Assembly: GCA_963709075.1 (NCBI GenBank)
Contig: CAVPUY010000014.1
Location: forward strand, 310,001 to 374,000
DNA length: 64,000 nt
DNA from: Palsa-506 sp963709075
Lineage (GTDB): Bacteria; Actinomycetota; Actinomycetes; Streptosporangiales; Streptosporangiaceae
Reading direction: 5' to 3'
Shown: piece by piece, positions 1 to 8,637 of the stretch
Layout: every line of letters begins with the position of its first letter
How positions within the stretch are numbered: position 1 is the first letter of the stretch
Translations under genes and position numbers: made by a program
Notes under the pieces: generated by a model
Databases searched by the model: none
Told to the model about the DNA's origin: nothing
Seen by the model: only the letters and a program-made list of their open reading frames with translations

Positions 1-1
1 C

Positions 2-610
2 GAGTCCGTGCTCGCGGTGCTCAAGGACACCGGCCTCGCGCCGGAGGCGCTCACCCTCGAGGTCACCGAGCGGGTGCTGACCGAGGGCGCCGGGCCGATG
101 GTCGAGGGCCTGGCCGGGCTCCGCCGTCGCGGCATCAGGCTGGCCATCGACGACTTCGGCACCGGCCACGCGTCCCTTGCCTACCTGCGGCAGCTTCCGG
201 TGGACATCATCAAGATCGATCCGTCGTTCGTGGCCGGCCTCGGCCACGATCCGACCCTGGCCATGCTCACCCGCACGATCGTCCGGGTCGGGCACGACCT
301 GGGCATCGAAGTGGTGGCCGAGGGAATCGAGCGGCCGGAGCAGCTTGAGCTGCTGCGCGAGATGGGCTGCAGCCTCGGCCAGGGATACCTGGTGGCCCGG
401 CCGATGACCGCGGCAGACGTCGAGGCGCTTGGCAAAATCGGGGCGCAGGCCGGGATCGCATCGCTCGCGGCTGACGTTCCTGCCAGGGACGAGATGGCTG
501 CCGGGGGCGGGATGGCTGCCGGGGGCGGGATGGCTGCCGGGGGCGGAAATCCTGAGACCGCTGGGGATTCTGGTGCCGCATTGACGCCGTCGGCGCCCAC
601 GCATTCCTGA
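2..610 (+). CDS. EAL-domain c-di-GMP phosphodiesterase, C-terminal part
   Basis: The gene enters from outside the window, so only the last 202 codons are visible. The EAL phosphodiesterase core is clear: EVTE (a metal-binding Glu region) near residue 20, IDDFGTG near 50, IKID near 70 and EGIE near 105. EAL domains hydrolyse cyclic di-GMP to pGpG. The N-terminal part, where GGDEF, PAS or membrane domains usually sit, is not visible. After the domain, the tail carries three near-identical copies of a Gly-Gly-Gly-Met-Ala-Ala unit encoded by an 18-bp tandem repeat (about 494-546), probably a flexible low-complexity end. Family call is firm; substrate activity is inferred. Confidence 0.9.
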   Translation, partial: ESVLAVLKDTGLAPEALTLEVTERVLTEGAGPMVEGLAGLRRRGIRLAIDDFGTGHASLAYLRQLPVDIIKIDPSFVAGLGHDPTLAMLTRTIVRVGHDLGIEVVAEGIERPEQLELLREMGCSLGQGYLVARPMTAADVEALGKIGAQAGIASLAADVPARDEMAAGGGMAAGGGMAAGGGNPETAGDSGAALTPSAPTHS

Positions 611-661
611 TCGGGGAGGATCCGCGGGCGCGGGGACATGCCGCTCGGATCTTCCGCGATC
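609..661 (+). terminator. Imperfect hairpin after the EAL gene
   Basis: GATCGGGGAGGATCCG (609-624) pairs with CGGATCTTCCGCGATC (646-661) with two imperfect positions, directly at the stop codon of the EAL gene. There is no U tract, as is usual in high-GC actinomycetes. Probable transcription terminator. Confidence 0.45.
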
Positions 662-702
662 GGGAACGGCTGGCCGGCTGAGTGCACGCGGGCCGCTGAG
701 TT

Positions 703-718
703 CGTGAAGGATTTCACA
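703..718. promoter_or_regulatory. Rex-like operator (redox repressor palindrome)
   Basis: CGTGAAGGATTTCACA is close to the actinobacterial Rex operator pattern TGTGAAC-N3-TTCACA; only two of the defined positions differ. A TAGGAT hexamer lies just downstream (727-732) and could be a -10 box. The site is about 160 bp before serA in an otherwise gene-free stretch (611-878). Rex senses the NADH/NAD+ ratio; whether it acts here is inference. Confidence 0.4.
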
Positions 719-878
719 AGCTTCGCTAGGATGAACCTGCCGACCGGCGTTGTTAACCGATCCACTGTCAAGCCGATCGCGCCGCAGAGCCGACAGCCGC
801 CATACGCGAGCCTGACCGCCGCCGTGGCGCTGAGCCCATCCGCCGCCGTAATGACCGGCCGCCGCCCTGGGGAGCCTA

Positions 879-2477
879 GTGTCCGCACCAATCGTCCTGG
901 TCGCAGAAGAACTGTCTCCGGCCGGGATCGCCCAGCTCGAGTCCGCTTTCGACGTGCGGTACACGGACGGGGCTGACCGCGGCGCGCTGTTGCCCGCGCT
1001 TGCCGACGCCGACGCCGTGATCATCCGCAGTGCCACCAGGATCGACGCCGAGGCGCTGGCGCACGCGCCGCGGCTCAGGGTGGTCGCGCGAGCAGGGGTA
1101 GGCCTGGACAATGTCGACGTCGATGCCGCCACCAAGGCAGGCGTCATGGTGCTGAACGCGCCGAGCTCCAACATCGTCAGCGCCGCCGAGCATGCCGTCG
1201 CCCTGCTGCTTTCCGTCGCACGGAATGTGCCGCAGGCGGCGGCAGCACTGAAGGCGGGGGAGTGGAAGCGCTCGGCATACACCGGCACGGAACTGCAGGA
1301 CAAGGTCGCGGGCATCCTCGGCCTCGGCAGGATCGGGGTACTCGTGGCCCAGCGCCTCGCCGCGTTCGGCATGCGGGTCATCGCCTACGACCCCTACGTG
1401 GCCGCGGCCAGGGCGGCACAGCTCGGCGTCCGGCTGGTCGGCCTGGACGAGCTGCTGGCCGACGCCGACTTCATCAGCGTGCATCTGCCGAAGAACGCCG
1501 AGACCATCGGGCTGATCGGGGACCGCGAACTGCGGATGGTCAAGCCGGAGGTGCGGATCGTGAACGCCGCGCGGGGCGGCATCGTGGACGAGGACGCGCT
1601 GGCCAGCGCGATCAAGGAGGGCCGGGTGGCCGGCGCCGGCCTCGACGTCTATGCCACCGAGCCGTGCACGGACAGCCCGCTGTTCGGGTTCGGCAACGTC
1701 GTGGCGACCCCGCATCTCGGGGCGAGCACGCACGAGGCCCAGGAGAAGGCGGGCACCCAGGTCGCGCGGTCGGTTCGGCTGGCGCTGGCCGGCGAGTTCG
1801 TGCCGGACGCGGTCAACGTTCAGGGCGGCGCGGTGGACGAGCAGATCAAGCCCGGGCTGCCGCTGGCGGAGATGCTGGGCAAGATCTTCACTGCGCTGGC
1901 CGGCGGGATCGCGGCCAGCCTCGAGCTTGAGGTCCGCGGCGAGATCGCCGCCCTGGACGTCAGCGTGCTGCAGCTGGCCGCGCTGAAGGGCGTCTTCAGC
2001 AACGTTGTCGAGGATCCGGTCACCTACGTCAACGCGCCGCTGCTGGCCAGCGAGCGCGGCGTCGAGGTCAGCCTGACGACGGACGAGGAGAGCCCGGACT
2101 GGCGCAACGTGATTACCCTGCGCGGCACACTGCCCGACGGGCAGGTCGTGTCGGTCAGCGGGACGCTGACCGGCAGGCGGCAGGTGCCGAAGCTGGTCGA
2201 GGTCAACGGCTTCGACATGGAGATCGCGCCGGCCGAGCACATGGTCTTCCTCACCTACGCCGACCGGCCCGGCATGGTCGGCATAGTCGGCCAGATTCTC
2301 GGCGACCAGCAGATCAACATCGCCGGCATGCACCTGTGCCGGAACAGCAGGGGCGGGCTCGCGCTCATCGTGCTGACCGTCGACTCACGGCTGCCGCCGG
2401 ACATCCTGCCCGAGATCACCGGGGCCATCGGTGCCGTGGTCGGCCGGACGGTGGATCTCGACGAGACGGACGCCTGA
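879..2477 (+). CDS. serA: D-3-phosphoglycerate dehydrogenase
   Basis: This enzyme oxidises 3-phosphoglycerate to 3-phosphohydroxypyruvate with NAD+, the first step of serine synthesis. The 532-residue length matches the long actinobacterial form. The Rossmann motif GLGRIG lies near residue 148. Catalytic elements follow: Arg in NAARGGI near 230, the acidic residue near 260, and the His of TPHLGAST near 278. An intervening substrate-binding domain and a C-terminal ACT domain (ADRPGMVGIVG, about 460-530) complete it; ACT usually gives serine feedback control. The GTG start has GGGGAG four bases upstream. It begins a serA-leuB-ilvE run, an arrangement common in actinobacteria. Confidence 0.96.
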   Translation: MSAPIVLVAEELSPAGIAQLESAFDVRYTDGADRGALLPALADADAVIIRSATRIDAEALAHAPRLRVVARAGVGLDNVDVDAATKAGVMVLNAPSSNIVSAAEHAVALLLSVARNVPQAAAALKAGEWKRSAYTGTELQDKVAGILGLGRIGVLVAQRLAAFGMRVIAYDPYVAAARAAQLGVRLVGLDELLADADFISVHLPKNAETIGLIGDRELRMVKPEVRIVNAARGGIVDEDALASAIKEGRVAGAGLDVYATEPCTDSPLFGFGNVVATPHLGASTHEAQEKAGTQVARSVRLALAGEFVPDAVNVQGGAVDEQIKPGLPLAEMLGKIFTALAGGIAASLELEVRGEIAALDVSVLQLAALKGVFSNVVEDPVTYVNAPLLASERGVEVSLTTDEESPDWRNVITLRGTLPDGQVVSVSGTLTGRRQVPKLVEVNGFDMEIAPAEHMVFLTYADRPGMVGIVGQILGDQQINIAGMHLCRNSRGGLALIVLTVDSRLPPDILPEITGAIGAVVGRTVDLDETDA

Positions 2478-2551
2478 CGGCGCGGGCCGGCCGCCTGCGG
2501 CCAGGCGGCGGATCTTGCCAGCACGCCGTGCCTGACCAGTAAGGTACGCGC

Positions 2552-3601
2552 ATGGCGGCAAGCACCATCAAGATCGCTGTAATCGGCGGCGACGGCATCG
2601 GCCCGGAGGTAGTCGCCGAGGCGGTCAAGGTCCTCAGGGCCGCGGCGACCAGCGTGACGATCGAGACCACCGGCTATGATCTCGGCTCGCAGCGATGGCA
2701 CAGAACCGGGGAGATCCTGCCCGGCTCGGTGCTCAGCGAGCTGGCCGGGCATGACGCGATCCTGTTCGGCGCCGTCGGCGATCCGAGCGTGCCGAGCGGC
2801 GTGCTCGAGCGGGGCCTGGTGTTGCGGCTCCGGTTCGAGTTCGACCAGTACGTCAGCCTGCGGCCAGTCCGGCTCTACCCCGGGGTCGCCTCGCCGCTGG
2901 CCGGGCTGCGCGCCGAGTCGGTGGACATGCTGGTGGTCCGAGAAGGGACCGAGGGCCCGTACACCGACGCCGGCGGCATCATGCGGAAAGGAACGCCGGG
3001 CGAGGTCGCGACCCAGGAGAGCATCAATACCGCGTTCGGCGTAGGGCGGGTGGCCAGGTATGCGCTGCAGCGCGCCGCTGACCGCCGCAAGCACCTGACC
3101 CTGGTGCACAAGACGAACGTGCTTGCCTACGCCGGCGACCTGTGGCGGCGGACCGTGGACGGGCTCGCGGCCGAATACCCGGACGTGACCGCCGATTACT
3201 GCCACATGGACGCGGCGTCCATTTACTTCGTCACCGCCCCCGAGCGGTTTGACGTGATCGTGACCGACAACCTGTTCGGCGATATCCTCACCTCTCTGGG
3301 CGCCGCGGTGGCCGGCGGCATCGGGCTTGCCGCGAGCGCCAGCATCAACCCGGAGCGCACCTCGCCCAGCATGTTCGAGCCAGTGCACGGCAGCGCGCCG
3401 GATATCGCGGGCCGGCACAAGGCCGACCCGACGGCCGCGATCTTGTCGGCCGCGATGCTCTGCGATCACCTCGGGCTGACCGCCGAGAAGACCAGGATCG
3501 AGCAGGCTGTTGCGGACGATCTGGTGGAGCGGCAGGGCGCCTGGGCGGCGCGGTCAACCCCGGAAGTCGGTGACGATATCGCCGAGCGAGTGGCGGGGTA
3601 G
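2552..3601 (+). CDS. leuB: 3-isopropylmalate dehydrogenase
   Basis: LeuB catalyses NAD-dependent oxidative decarboxylation of 3-isopropylmalate in leucine synthesis. The 349-residue protein begins with the family signature GGDGIGPEV and carries the conserved DYCHMDAAS stretch and the metal/NAD-binding signature TDNLFGDILTSLGA near residue 230, then EPVHGSAPDIAGR near 275. The arginine-rich segment RLRFEFDQYVSLRP fits the isopropylmalate rather than isocitrate branch. The ATG at 2552 has only a weak AAGG upstream. It lies 74 bp after serA and before ilvE, so co-transcription is likely. Confidence 0.96.
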   Translation: MAASTIKIAVIGGDGIGPEVVAEAVKVLRAAATSVTIETTGYDLGSQRWHRTGEILPGSVLSELAGHDAILFGAVGDPSVPSGVLERGLVLRLRFEFDQYVSLRPVRLYPGVASPLAGLRAESVDMLVVREGTEGPYTDAGGIMRKGTPGEVATQESINTAFGVGRVARYALQRAADRRKHLTLVHKTNVLAYAGDLWRRTVDGLAAEYPDVTADYCHMDAASIYFVTAPERFDVIVTDNLFGDILTSLGAAVAGGIGLAASASINPERTSPSMFEPVHGSAPDIAGRHKADPTAAILSAAMLCDHLGLTAEKTRIEQAVADDLVERQGAWAARSTPEVGDDIAERVAG

Positions 3602-3616
3602 CGCAAGATGGTAGGT

Positions 3617-3643
3617 GCGGGCACGACTGCATGACGTGCCCGC
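3617..3643 (+). terminator. 9-bp hairpin between leuB and ilvE
   Basis: GCGGGCACG (3617-3625) and CGTGCCCGC (3635-3643) form a perfect 9-bp stem with a 9-nt loop just after the leuB stop. It could end or partly attenuate leuB transcription before ilvE. No U tract follows. Confidence 0.4.
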
Positions 3644-3689
3644 GGCGGGCCCGGCAACGGCGCCGTGCCCGCAGTGAGGAGGGACCGTC

Positions 3690-4796
3690 ATGACCGCCAG
3701 CGCAGCCAGCGAAATCTCCTTCGCCATGCCGCCCGCCCGCCCGCTGCCAGCCGCCGAGCGGGCCAGGATCCTCGCCGAGCCTGGGTTCGGCAGGCACTTC
3801 ACCGACCACATGATCACCATCCAGTGGGATGCCGGGCGCGGCTGGCACGACGGCCAGCTCGGGGCGTACGGCCCGATTTCGCTGGCTCCGGCCACGTCGG
3901 TGTTTCACTACGCACAGGAAATCTTCGAGGGGCTGAAGGCCTACCGGCAGCAGAGCGGGCCGATCGTGGCGTTCCGGCCGGATGCGAACGCCGCGAGGCT
4001 CAACCAGTCCGCGGTGCGGATGGCCATGCCGCAGCTTCCGGAGTCCGCGTTCATCCGTGCTCTCGACCTGCTCGTCACGCAGGACAGGGACTGGGTCCCT
4101 GTCACCGAGGGCCACAGCCTCTACCTGCGCCCTTTCATGATCGCCACCCATCCCGGCCTCGGCGTCAGCAGGCCGTCCGCGACGTACCTGTTCGCCGTGA
4201 TCGCGTCCCCGGCCGGACCCTATTTCGCGGCCGGGCCAGTCTCGGTCTGGCTGGCGGAGAACTACACGCGCGCCGCGGCCGGCGGCACCGGCGCGGCCAA
4301 GACCGGCGGCAACTACGCGGCCGGGTTCGCCGCGCAGGCCGAAGCCCTGCACAACGGCTGCGACCAGGTGGTCTGGCTCGACGCCGCCGAGCACCGGTGG
4401 GTCGAGGAGATGGGCGGGATGAACCTGTTCTTCGTCTACGGCTCCGGCCGGCGGGCGCGGATCATGACTCCTGCGCTGACCGGCACGCTGCTGCCCGGCA
4501 TTACCAGGGACACGCTGCTCACGCTGGCCCCGGAGCTGGGCATCCCGGCCGAGGAGGGCAGGATCTCGCTGGACCAGTGGCGCGCCGGGTGTGAGTCTGG
4601 CGAGATCACCGAGGTATTCGCATGCGGGACCGCGGCGGTCATTAGCCCGGTGGGGACGGTCAAGGGAGCCAGCACCTCCTGGACGGTGGCCGACGGGGCG
4701 GCCGGGCCGGTGACTGGCCTGCTGAAGGAGCAGCTGCTAGGGATCCAGTTCGGCACCCTGCCCGATCCGCACGGCTGGATCCACAAGATCGGGTAG
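3690..4796 (+). CDS. ilvE: Branched-chain amino acid aminotransferase
   Basis: IlvE performs the last step of leucine, isoleucine and valine synthesis and the first of their breakdown, using PLP and glutamate. The 368-residue protein has the class IV aminotransferase core. The substrate loop FEGLKAYR lies near residue 80. The PLP-binding Lys is in AAKTGGNYAAGF near 205. The EEMGGMNLFFV signature is near 245, and the cofactor-phosphate region EVFACGTAAVISPVG near 310. GAGGAGG upstream supports the ATG. It closes the serA-leuB-ilvE group. Confidence 0.96.
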   Translation: MTASAASEISFAMPPARPLPAAERARILAEPGFGRHFTDHMITIQWDAGRGWHDGQLGAYGPISLAPATSVFHYAQEIFEGLKAYRQQSGPIVAFRPDANAARLNQSAVRMAMPQLPESAFIRALDLLVTQDRDWVPVTEGHSLYLRPFMIATHPGLGVSRPSATYLFAVIASPAGPYFAAGPVSVWLAENYTRAAAGGTGAAKTGGNYAAGFAAQAEALHNGCDQVVWLDAAEHRWVEEMGGMNLFFVYGSGRRARIMTPALTGTLLPGITRDTLLTLAPELGIPAEEGRISLDQWRAGCESGEITEVFACGTAAVISPVGTVKGASTSWTVADGAAGPVTGLLKEQLLGIQFGTLPDPHGWIHKIG

Positions 4797-4830
4797 CAGG
4801 GGCGGCTCAGTTGCCGGCCACGAGCCGCCG

Positions 4831-6240
4831 TCAGCCGCCGGGCCGGCCGCCGCTGACGGTCGCGCTGGCCCTGGTGCCGGGGGCGGACCGATCCGGCCGC
4901 TGCTGCGCGCGCCGCCAGCAGGCCTCCACCCGGGCGCCGCCGAGCGGCGACTCGCCGATCTTCCAGCGGCCGCCGGTGGAGCGCACGATCGAGTCGCCGA
5001 TCGCAAGCCCGAGTCCCGCGCCGCCGCCATGCTGGGTCGCCCGGTGGAAGCGGTCGAAGAGCCGGGCCCGGTCCTCGGGCGGGATGCCGGGGCCGCTGTC
5101 CTCGACGACCAGGCTGACCCAGTTGCCCTGCCCCAGCGCGGAGATCCGCACCCGGCCGCCCGGCCCGGCGTGACGGCAGGCATTGTCCATCAGGACGCCC
5201 GCCAGCCGGTCAATCCAGTCCGGCGGAGCGCTGATCCAGGTCAGGCCCGGCTCAGCAGCGCCGGCGCCAGCATCACTGCCGTCAGCGGCAGTGGCGCCCG
5301 CGGTGATCTCGATCGACTCGGCACTGGCGACCGCCCCGAACCGCCCGGCGCACTCTTCGGCTATTACCCCGAGGTCGATCGGCTCATCGTCGGGCGGCGG
5401 CGGATTCGAGTCGAACCTGGCCAGCCAGAGCAGGTCCTCGACGATCGTGCGCAGGCGCTGGCTCTCACCCTGTATCCGGTTCAGCGCCGCACGGTACCCG
5501 GCCGTGTCGCGCGGGCTGCTCAGGGCAATGTTCGTCTCGGCGGTGATGACGGTCAGCGGGGTACGCAGCTCGTGCGAGGCATCGGCGGTGAACTCAAGCT
5601 GACGGCGGCGGGACTGCTCGACCGGGGCTAGCGCCCTCAGCCCGATGATCAGCGATCCGGCGAAGACCGCCAGCAGCAGGACCGGGGCCGCCAGCAACTC
5701 GCCGTCGACGAGGACACCCTGGAAATGGGTCTCCTCGGCCATGCTCTGGCCAGCCACGAGCCAGCCACCGGAAGCCTGCCGGGCGGCGGCAAGCCGGAAC
5801 GCGTGCCGCCCGATCTGAGCGGTCACCGGCTGGCCGGTGGCCAGCCGGAGGCCGCCAGGCAGCGCCGGCGCGCTGGCACTGAGCGCGACCGTCCTGGCGC
5901 CGGGCCGCACCAGCCACAGGAACACCGGGACGCTGTCGACATCCTGGTCATCCGCGTCCCCGCCGGCCGACTCGGCCCGGCCGCCGGTCGCGTTCGCGCG
6001 GCGGCTGCCCTGCTGGCCAGGCGCGGCCGGGCCGGCCAGGCCGCCGGCCCGGCGGGCACCGTCGGCGAGGTGATCGGAGAGGCGGGCATCGACCTGGGCG
6101 ACGAACCGGCCCGCGAGCAGCGCGTCAAGGGCGGCCACGCAGCCCGCGTAGACGATGCCGATCAGGACGGTAGCGGCCAGCGCGACGCGCACGGCGGACC
6201 CGACCTGCCGCGGCAGCTTCCAGAATGGCCGCCTAGTCAC
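4831..6240 (-). CDS. Two-component sensor histidine kinase
   Basis: This 469-residue membrane kinase has an N-terminal transmembrane helix (about 17-40), an extracytoplasmic sensor loop rich in Ala/Gly and Asp, and a second helix (about 178-200). The HisKA phospho-acceptor His lies in DASHELRTPLT, and the HATPase core follows: N-box DNACRHA, G1 DSGPGI, F-box FDRFHR and G2 GAGLGL. The GTG start overlaps the regulator's stop (GTGACTAG, 6233-6240), so the pair is translationally coupled. It is the last gene of a five-gene operon starting with an envelope-type glycosidase, which hints at an envelope signal. The ligand is unknown. Confidence 0.93.
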   Translation of the reverse strand: MTRRPFWKLPRQVGSAVRVALAATVLIGIVYAGCVAALDALLAGRFVAQVDARLSDHLADGARRAGGLAGPAAPGQQGSRRANATGGRAESAGGDADDQDVDSVPVFLWLVRPGARTVALSASAPALPGGLRLATGQPVTAQIGRHAFRLAAARQASGGWLVAGQSMAEETHFQGVLVDGELLAAPVLLLAVFAGSLIIGLRALAPVEQSRRRQLEFTADASHELRTPLTVITAETNIALSSPRDTAGYRAALNRIQGESQRLRTIVEDLLWLARFDSNPPPPDDEPIDLGVIAEECAGRFGAVASAESIEITAGATAADGSDAGAGAAEPGLTWISAPPDWIDRLAGVLMDNACRHAGPGGRVRISALGQGNWVSLVVEDSGPGIPPEDRARLFDRFHRATQHGGGAGLGLAIGDSIVRSTGGRWKIGESPLGGARVEACWRRAQQRPDRSAPGTRASATVSGGRPGG

Positions 6241-6904
6241 GGGCTACGATCCGGTATCCGACGCCGCGGACGGCCTCGACCCGCACCTGGCCGCCGGCCA
6301 GCTTGGACCGCAGCCTGGCGAGATGCACGTCGATGGTGTTCGAGCCCAGGGCGTCCGCCTCGTTGTCCCAGACGTGCAGCGCGATCGACCGGCGGGGCAC
6401 CACCGCCGGGGAGCGGCGCACCAGCATCTCCAGGATGCCGTGCTCGATCGCGGTCAGCGAGGGCGAGCGGGAGCCGATCCTGACTTCCCGCGCGGCCGGA
6501 TCCAGGACCAGGTCCCCGATCACGAGCTTGGGCGCCTGGACCGCGGCCGGCCGCCGCTGCAGCGCCCGCAGCCTGGCCAGCAGCTCGCCGAAGTCGAATG
6601 GCTTGATCAGGTAGTCGTCGGCGCCCTGGTCGAGCCCGGCCACCCGGTCGGCGGGCGCGTCCCTGGCGGTCAGCATCAGCACCGGCGTCGCCGAGCCGCG
6701 GCGGCGCATGTCGCGCAGGACCTCGAGGCCGGAGATGCCCGGCATCCGCCAGTCGAGCACCGCCACCGCATAGTCATACGCGCGAAGGAAAGCCAGCGCG
6801 GCCGTGCCGTCGGCGGCCGCGTCCACCGCGTAGCCGTTCTCCCGCAGGCCCCGCGCGAGTACCTCCCGCAGGCCCGGGTTGTCCTCAGCTACCAGCAATC
6901 TCAT
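6233..6904 (-). CDS. OmpR-family response regulator
   Basis: The receiver domain (1-120) has the acidic pair E7-D8, phospho-acceptor D51 in VLDWRMPG, the switch Thr in MLTARD and the Lys of IKPFDFGELL. A C-terminal OmpR/PhoB winged helix (about 130-220) ends in LRSKL and GVGYRI, the usual DNA-binding wing. The start was set at the ATG giving MRLLVAED, because the longer upstream frame is not receiver-like. It follows the SDR gene by only 7 bp and overlaps the kinase by 8 bp, so the two-component system is an integral part of the glycan operon. It may also autoregulate that operon. Confidence 0.94.
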   Translation of the reverse strand: MRLLVAEDNPGLREVLARGLRENGYAVDAAADGTAALAFLRAYDYAVAVLDWRMPGISGLEVLRDMRRRGSATPVLMLTARDAPADRVAGLDQGADDYLIKPFDFGELLARLRALQRRPAAVQAPKLVIGDLVLDPAAREVRIGSRSPSLTAIEHGILEMLVRRSPAVVPRRSIALHVWDNEADALGSNTIDVHLARLRSKLAGGQVRVEAVRGVGYRIVARD

Positions 6905-6911
6905 CGCGGGC

Positions 6912-7658
6912 TCAGCGTGACATCCTGCGCCAGAGCGGCCTGGGCACCAGCCGCATGGCGGTGGCCAGCACGGCAAGCGACGGCGGCACCCAGACGGTGC
7001 CTGTGTTCGCCGCCAGTGCCGCCGCCGTTGCCGCGCCGACCGCGGACGGCGTGGTGGCCAGCGGCGCCTGCGGCATGCCGTCGGTCATCCGGCCGGTCAC
7101 GAACCCGGGCCGGACCAGCAGGACCCGCACGCCGGTACCATGCAGCGAGTCGGCCAGCCCGCGGGCGAAGGCATCCAGGCCGGCCTTGGCCGCCCCGTAG
7201 ACGAAGTTGGCTTTCCGCGGCCGTACCGCGGCCACCGACGAGAGCACGACGATCGTGCCGTGGCCCTGCGCTCGCATCCGGCCCGCCACCGCAAGCAGCG
7301 TCGTGACGTGCCCGGTGAAATTGGTGTCGACGAGCACCCCCGCCTGGCGCGGGTCGCGTTCCAGCGTCTCCTGCGGCACCAGGATGCCGGCCGCAGAGAT
7401 GACGAGGTCGACGTCGCCTGCGGCGAAGACCTGCTCGACCAGGGCCTCGTGCGCGTCGAGCGCGGTCGCGTCGTAGCTCACCGTCCGCACCTGATAGGGC
7501 AGCGCCTTGCCTGCCGCTGCCAGCCGCTGCTCGTCCCGGCCGGCCAGGATCACCTCGGTTTCCCTGCGCGCGCCGAGGGCGACCAGGATCTCGGTGCCGA
7601 TCTCACTGGTCCCGCCGAGCAGCAGGACCCGGCTTGGCTGGCCAAGGGCGTCCAGCAT
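6912..7658 (-). CDS. SDR reductase, DprE2-like (decaprenylphosphoryl-2-keto-ribose reductase family)
   Basis: This 248-residue short-chain dehydrogenase has the cofactor motif GGTSEIG at the N-terminus, NAG-like SAAG near 90, catalytic Ser in VVLSSVAA and the YGAAK active-site pair. The overall pattern resembles DprE2, which with DprE1 epimerises decaprenylphosphoryl ribose to arabinose in arabinan-making actinobacteria. The gene directly after a UbiA-type decaprenyl-phosphate phosphoribosyltransferase strengthens this, since that enzyme makes the precursor. No DprE1 oxidase is in the window, so a related but different lipid-sugar reduction remains possible. It sits 31 bp after the UbiA gene. 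Confidence 0.8.
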   Translation of the reverse strand: MLDALGQPSRVLLLGGTSEIGTEILVALGARRETEVILAGRDEQRLAAAGKALPYQVRTVSYDATALDAHEALVEQVFAAGDVDLVISAAGILVPQETLERDPRQAGVLVDTNFTGHVTTLLAVAGRMRAQGHGTIVVLSSVAAVRPRKANFVYGAAKAGLDAFARGLADSLHGTGVRVLLVRPGFVTGRMTDGMPQAPLATTPSAVGAATAAALAANTGTVWVPPSLAVLATAMRLVPRPLWRRMSR

Positions 7659-7689
7659 GATGGGGGCTCCTTCCGGTACGGCCCGGCCG

Positions 7690-8637
7690 CTACAGCCCGG
7701 CTCCTAGGCCGGCCGCGAACATCAGCAGCCACGTCAGCTCGCAGCAGGCCATCACCGGATCCCGGGTGATCAGGTCCTCGACCGGCCTGCTCGCCGAGTC
7801 CGCGCTGAGCCTGCTGAACCGCAGCAGAGCCGCAGCCAGCGGCAGCGCGCTGGCCAGATGCCAGCCCCTGGTCCAGCTGCCCTGCTCGCCGGATGCCCAC
7901 AGTACATAGGCAATGACCATCGCCACGATCAGGCACCGCTGGCCGAGCTGCAGCGACGCCGCCGTGTACCAGCGCATGGCCGGCCGGTGCGCGGCCGCAT
8001 CCTGGCCGAGAACGGCCAGCTCCATGGACCGCTTGGAGACCGCCACCATCAGCGCTCCCAGGCTGCAGACCAGCAGGAACCAGCCCGATGGCGGCACCCT
8101 GGTGGCGGCGGCCCCGCCGAGCGCGCGGAGCACGAACCCGGAGGCGACGAGCAGCAGCTCGAGGACGGGGACGTGCTTGAGCCCGAGCGCGTAGGCCAGC
8201 GACGCAGCCAGGTAGCCGGCGATAACCGCCGACAGGCCGGGCTCGCCGATCCAGAAGCCGGCCGCCAGCGCGGCGGCCGCGCACGCCGCGGCCACCGCAA
8301 GCGCGTGCGCCGGCGGCAGCGTGCCGGCTGCCACCGGGCGGTTCCGCTTGACCGGATGCCCGCGGTCGCGCTCCGCGTCGAGCACGTCGTTGACGAAGTA
8401 CACGGCGCTGGAGGCGGCGGTGAAGGCGACGGCCGCGACCAGCGCGTAGGCCAGGCCATAAGCCCGCCCTAGCGACGCGCCCGCCAGCGGTGCCGCGAAG
8501 ACCAGCAGGTTCTTCGGCCACTGGCGGGGCCGTGCGGTCCGTACGACGGCAATCAGCCAGCCCGTGAGCGTTCGGTACCTCGCGGCAGTCACGCCGGCGG
8601 CGGTCGCCGCCGGCGGGGCCGGCAGTCCGGTCGTCAT
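7690..8637 (-). CDS. UbiA-family decaprenyl-phosphate phosphoribosyltransferase
   Basis: This 315-residue integral membrane prenyltransferase has about eight to nine hydrophobic helices. It contains RPRQWPKNLL, typical of the DPPR synthase branch, and the Mg-binding motif NDVLDAERDRGHPVKRNRP, which carries the spaced Asp residues of UbiA enzymes. The family transfers phosphoribose from PRPP to decaprenyl phosphate, giving the precursor of decaprenylphosphoryl arabinose. The start overlaps the stop of the glycosidase gene by ATGA. Family confidence is high. The exact acceptor cannot be proved from sequence, as some related enzymes act on other lipids. Confidence 0.85.
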   Translation of the reverse strand: MTTGLPAPPAATAAGVTAARYRTLTGWLIAVVRTARPRQWPKNLLVFAAPLAGASLGRAYGLAYALVAAVAFTAASSAVYFVNDVLDAERDRGHPVKRNRPVAAGTLPPAHALAVAAACAAAALAAGFWIGEPGLSAVIAGYLAASLAYALGLKHVPVLELLLVASGFVLRALGGAAATRVPPSGWFLLVCSLGALMVAVSKRSMELAVLGQDAAAHRPAMRWYTAASLQLGQRCLIVAMVIAYVLWASGEQGSWTRGWHLASALPLAAALLRFSRLSADSASRPVEDLITRDPVMACCELTWLLMFAAGLGAGL

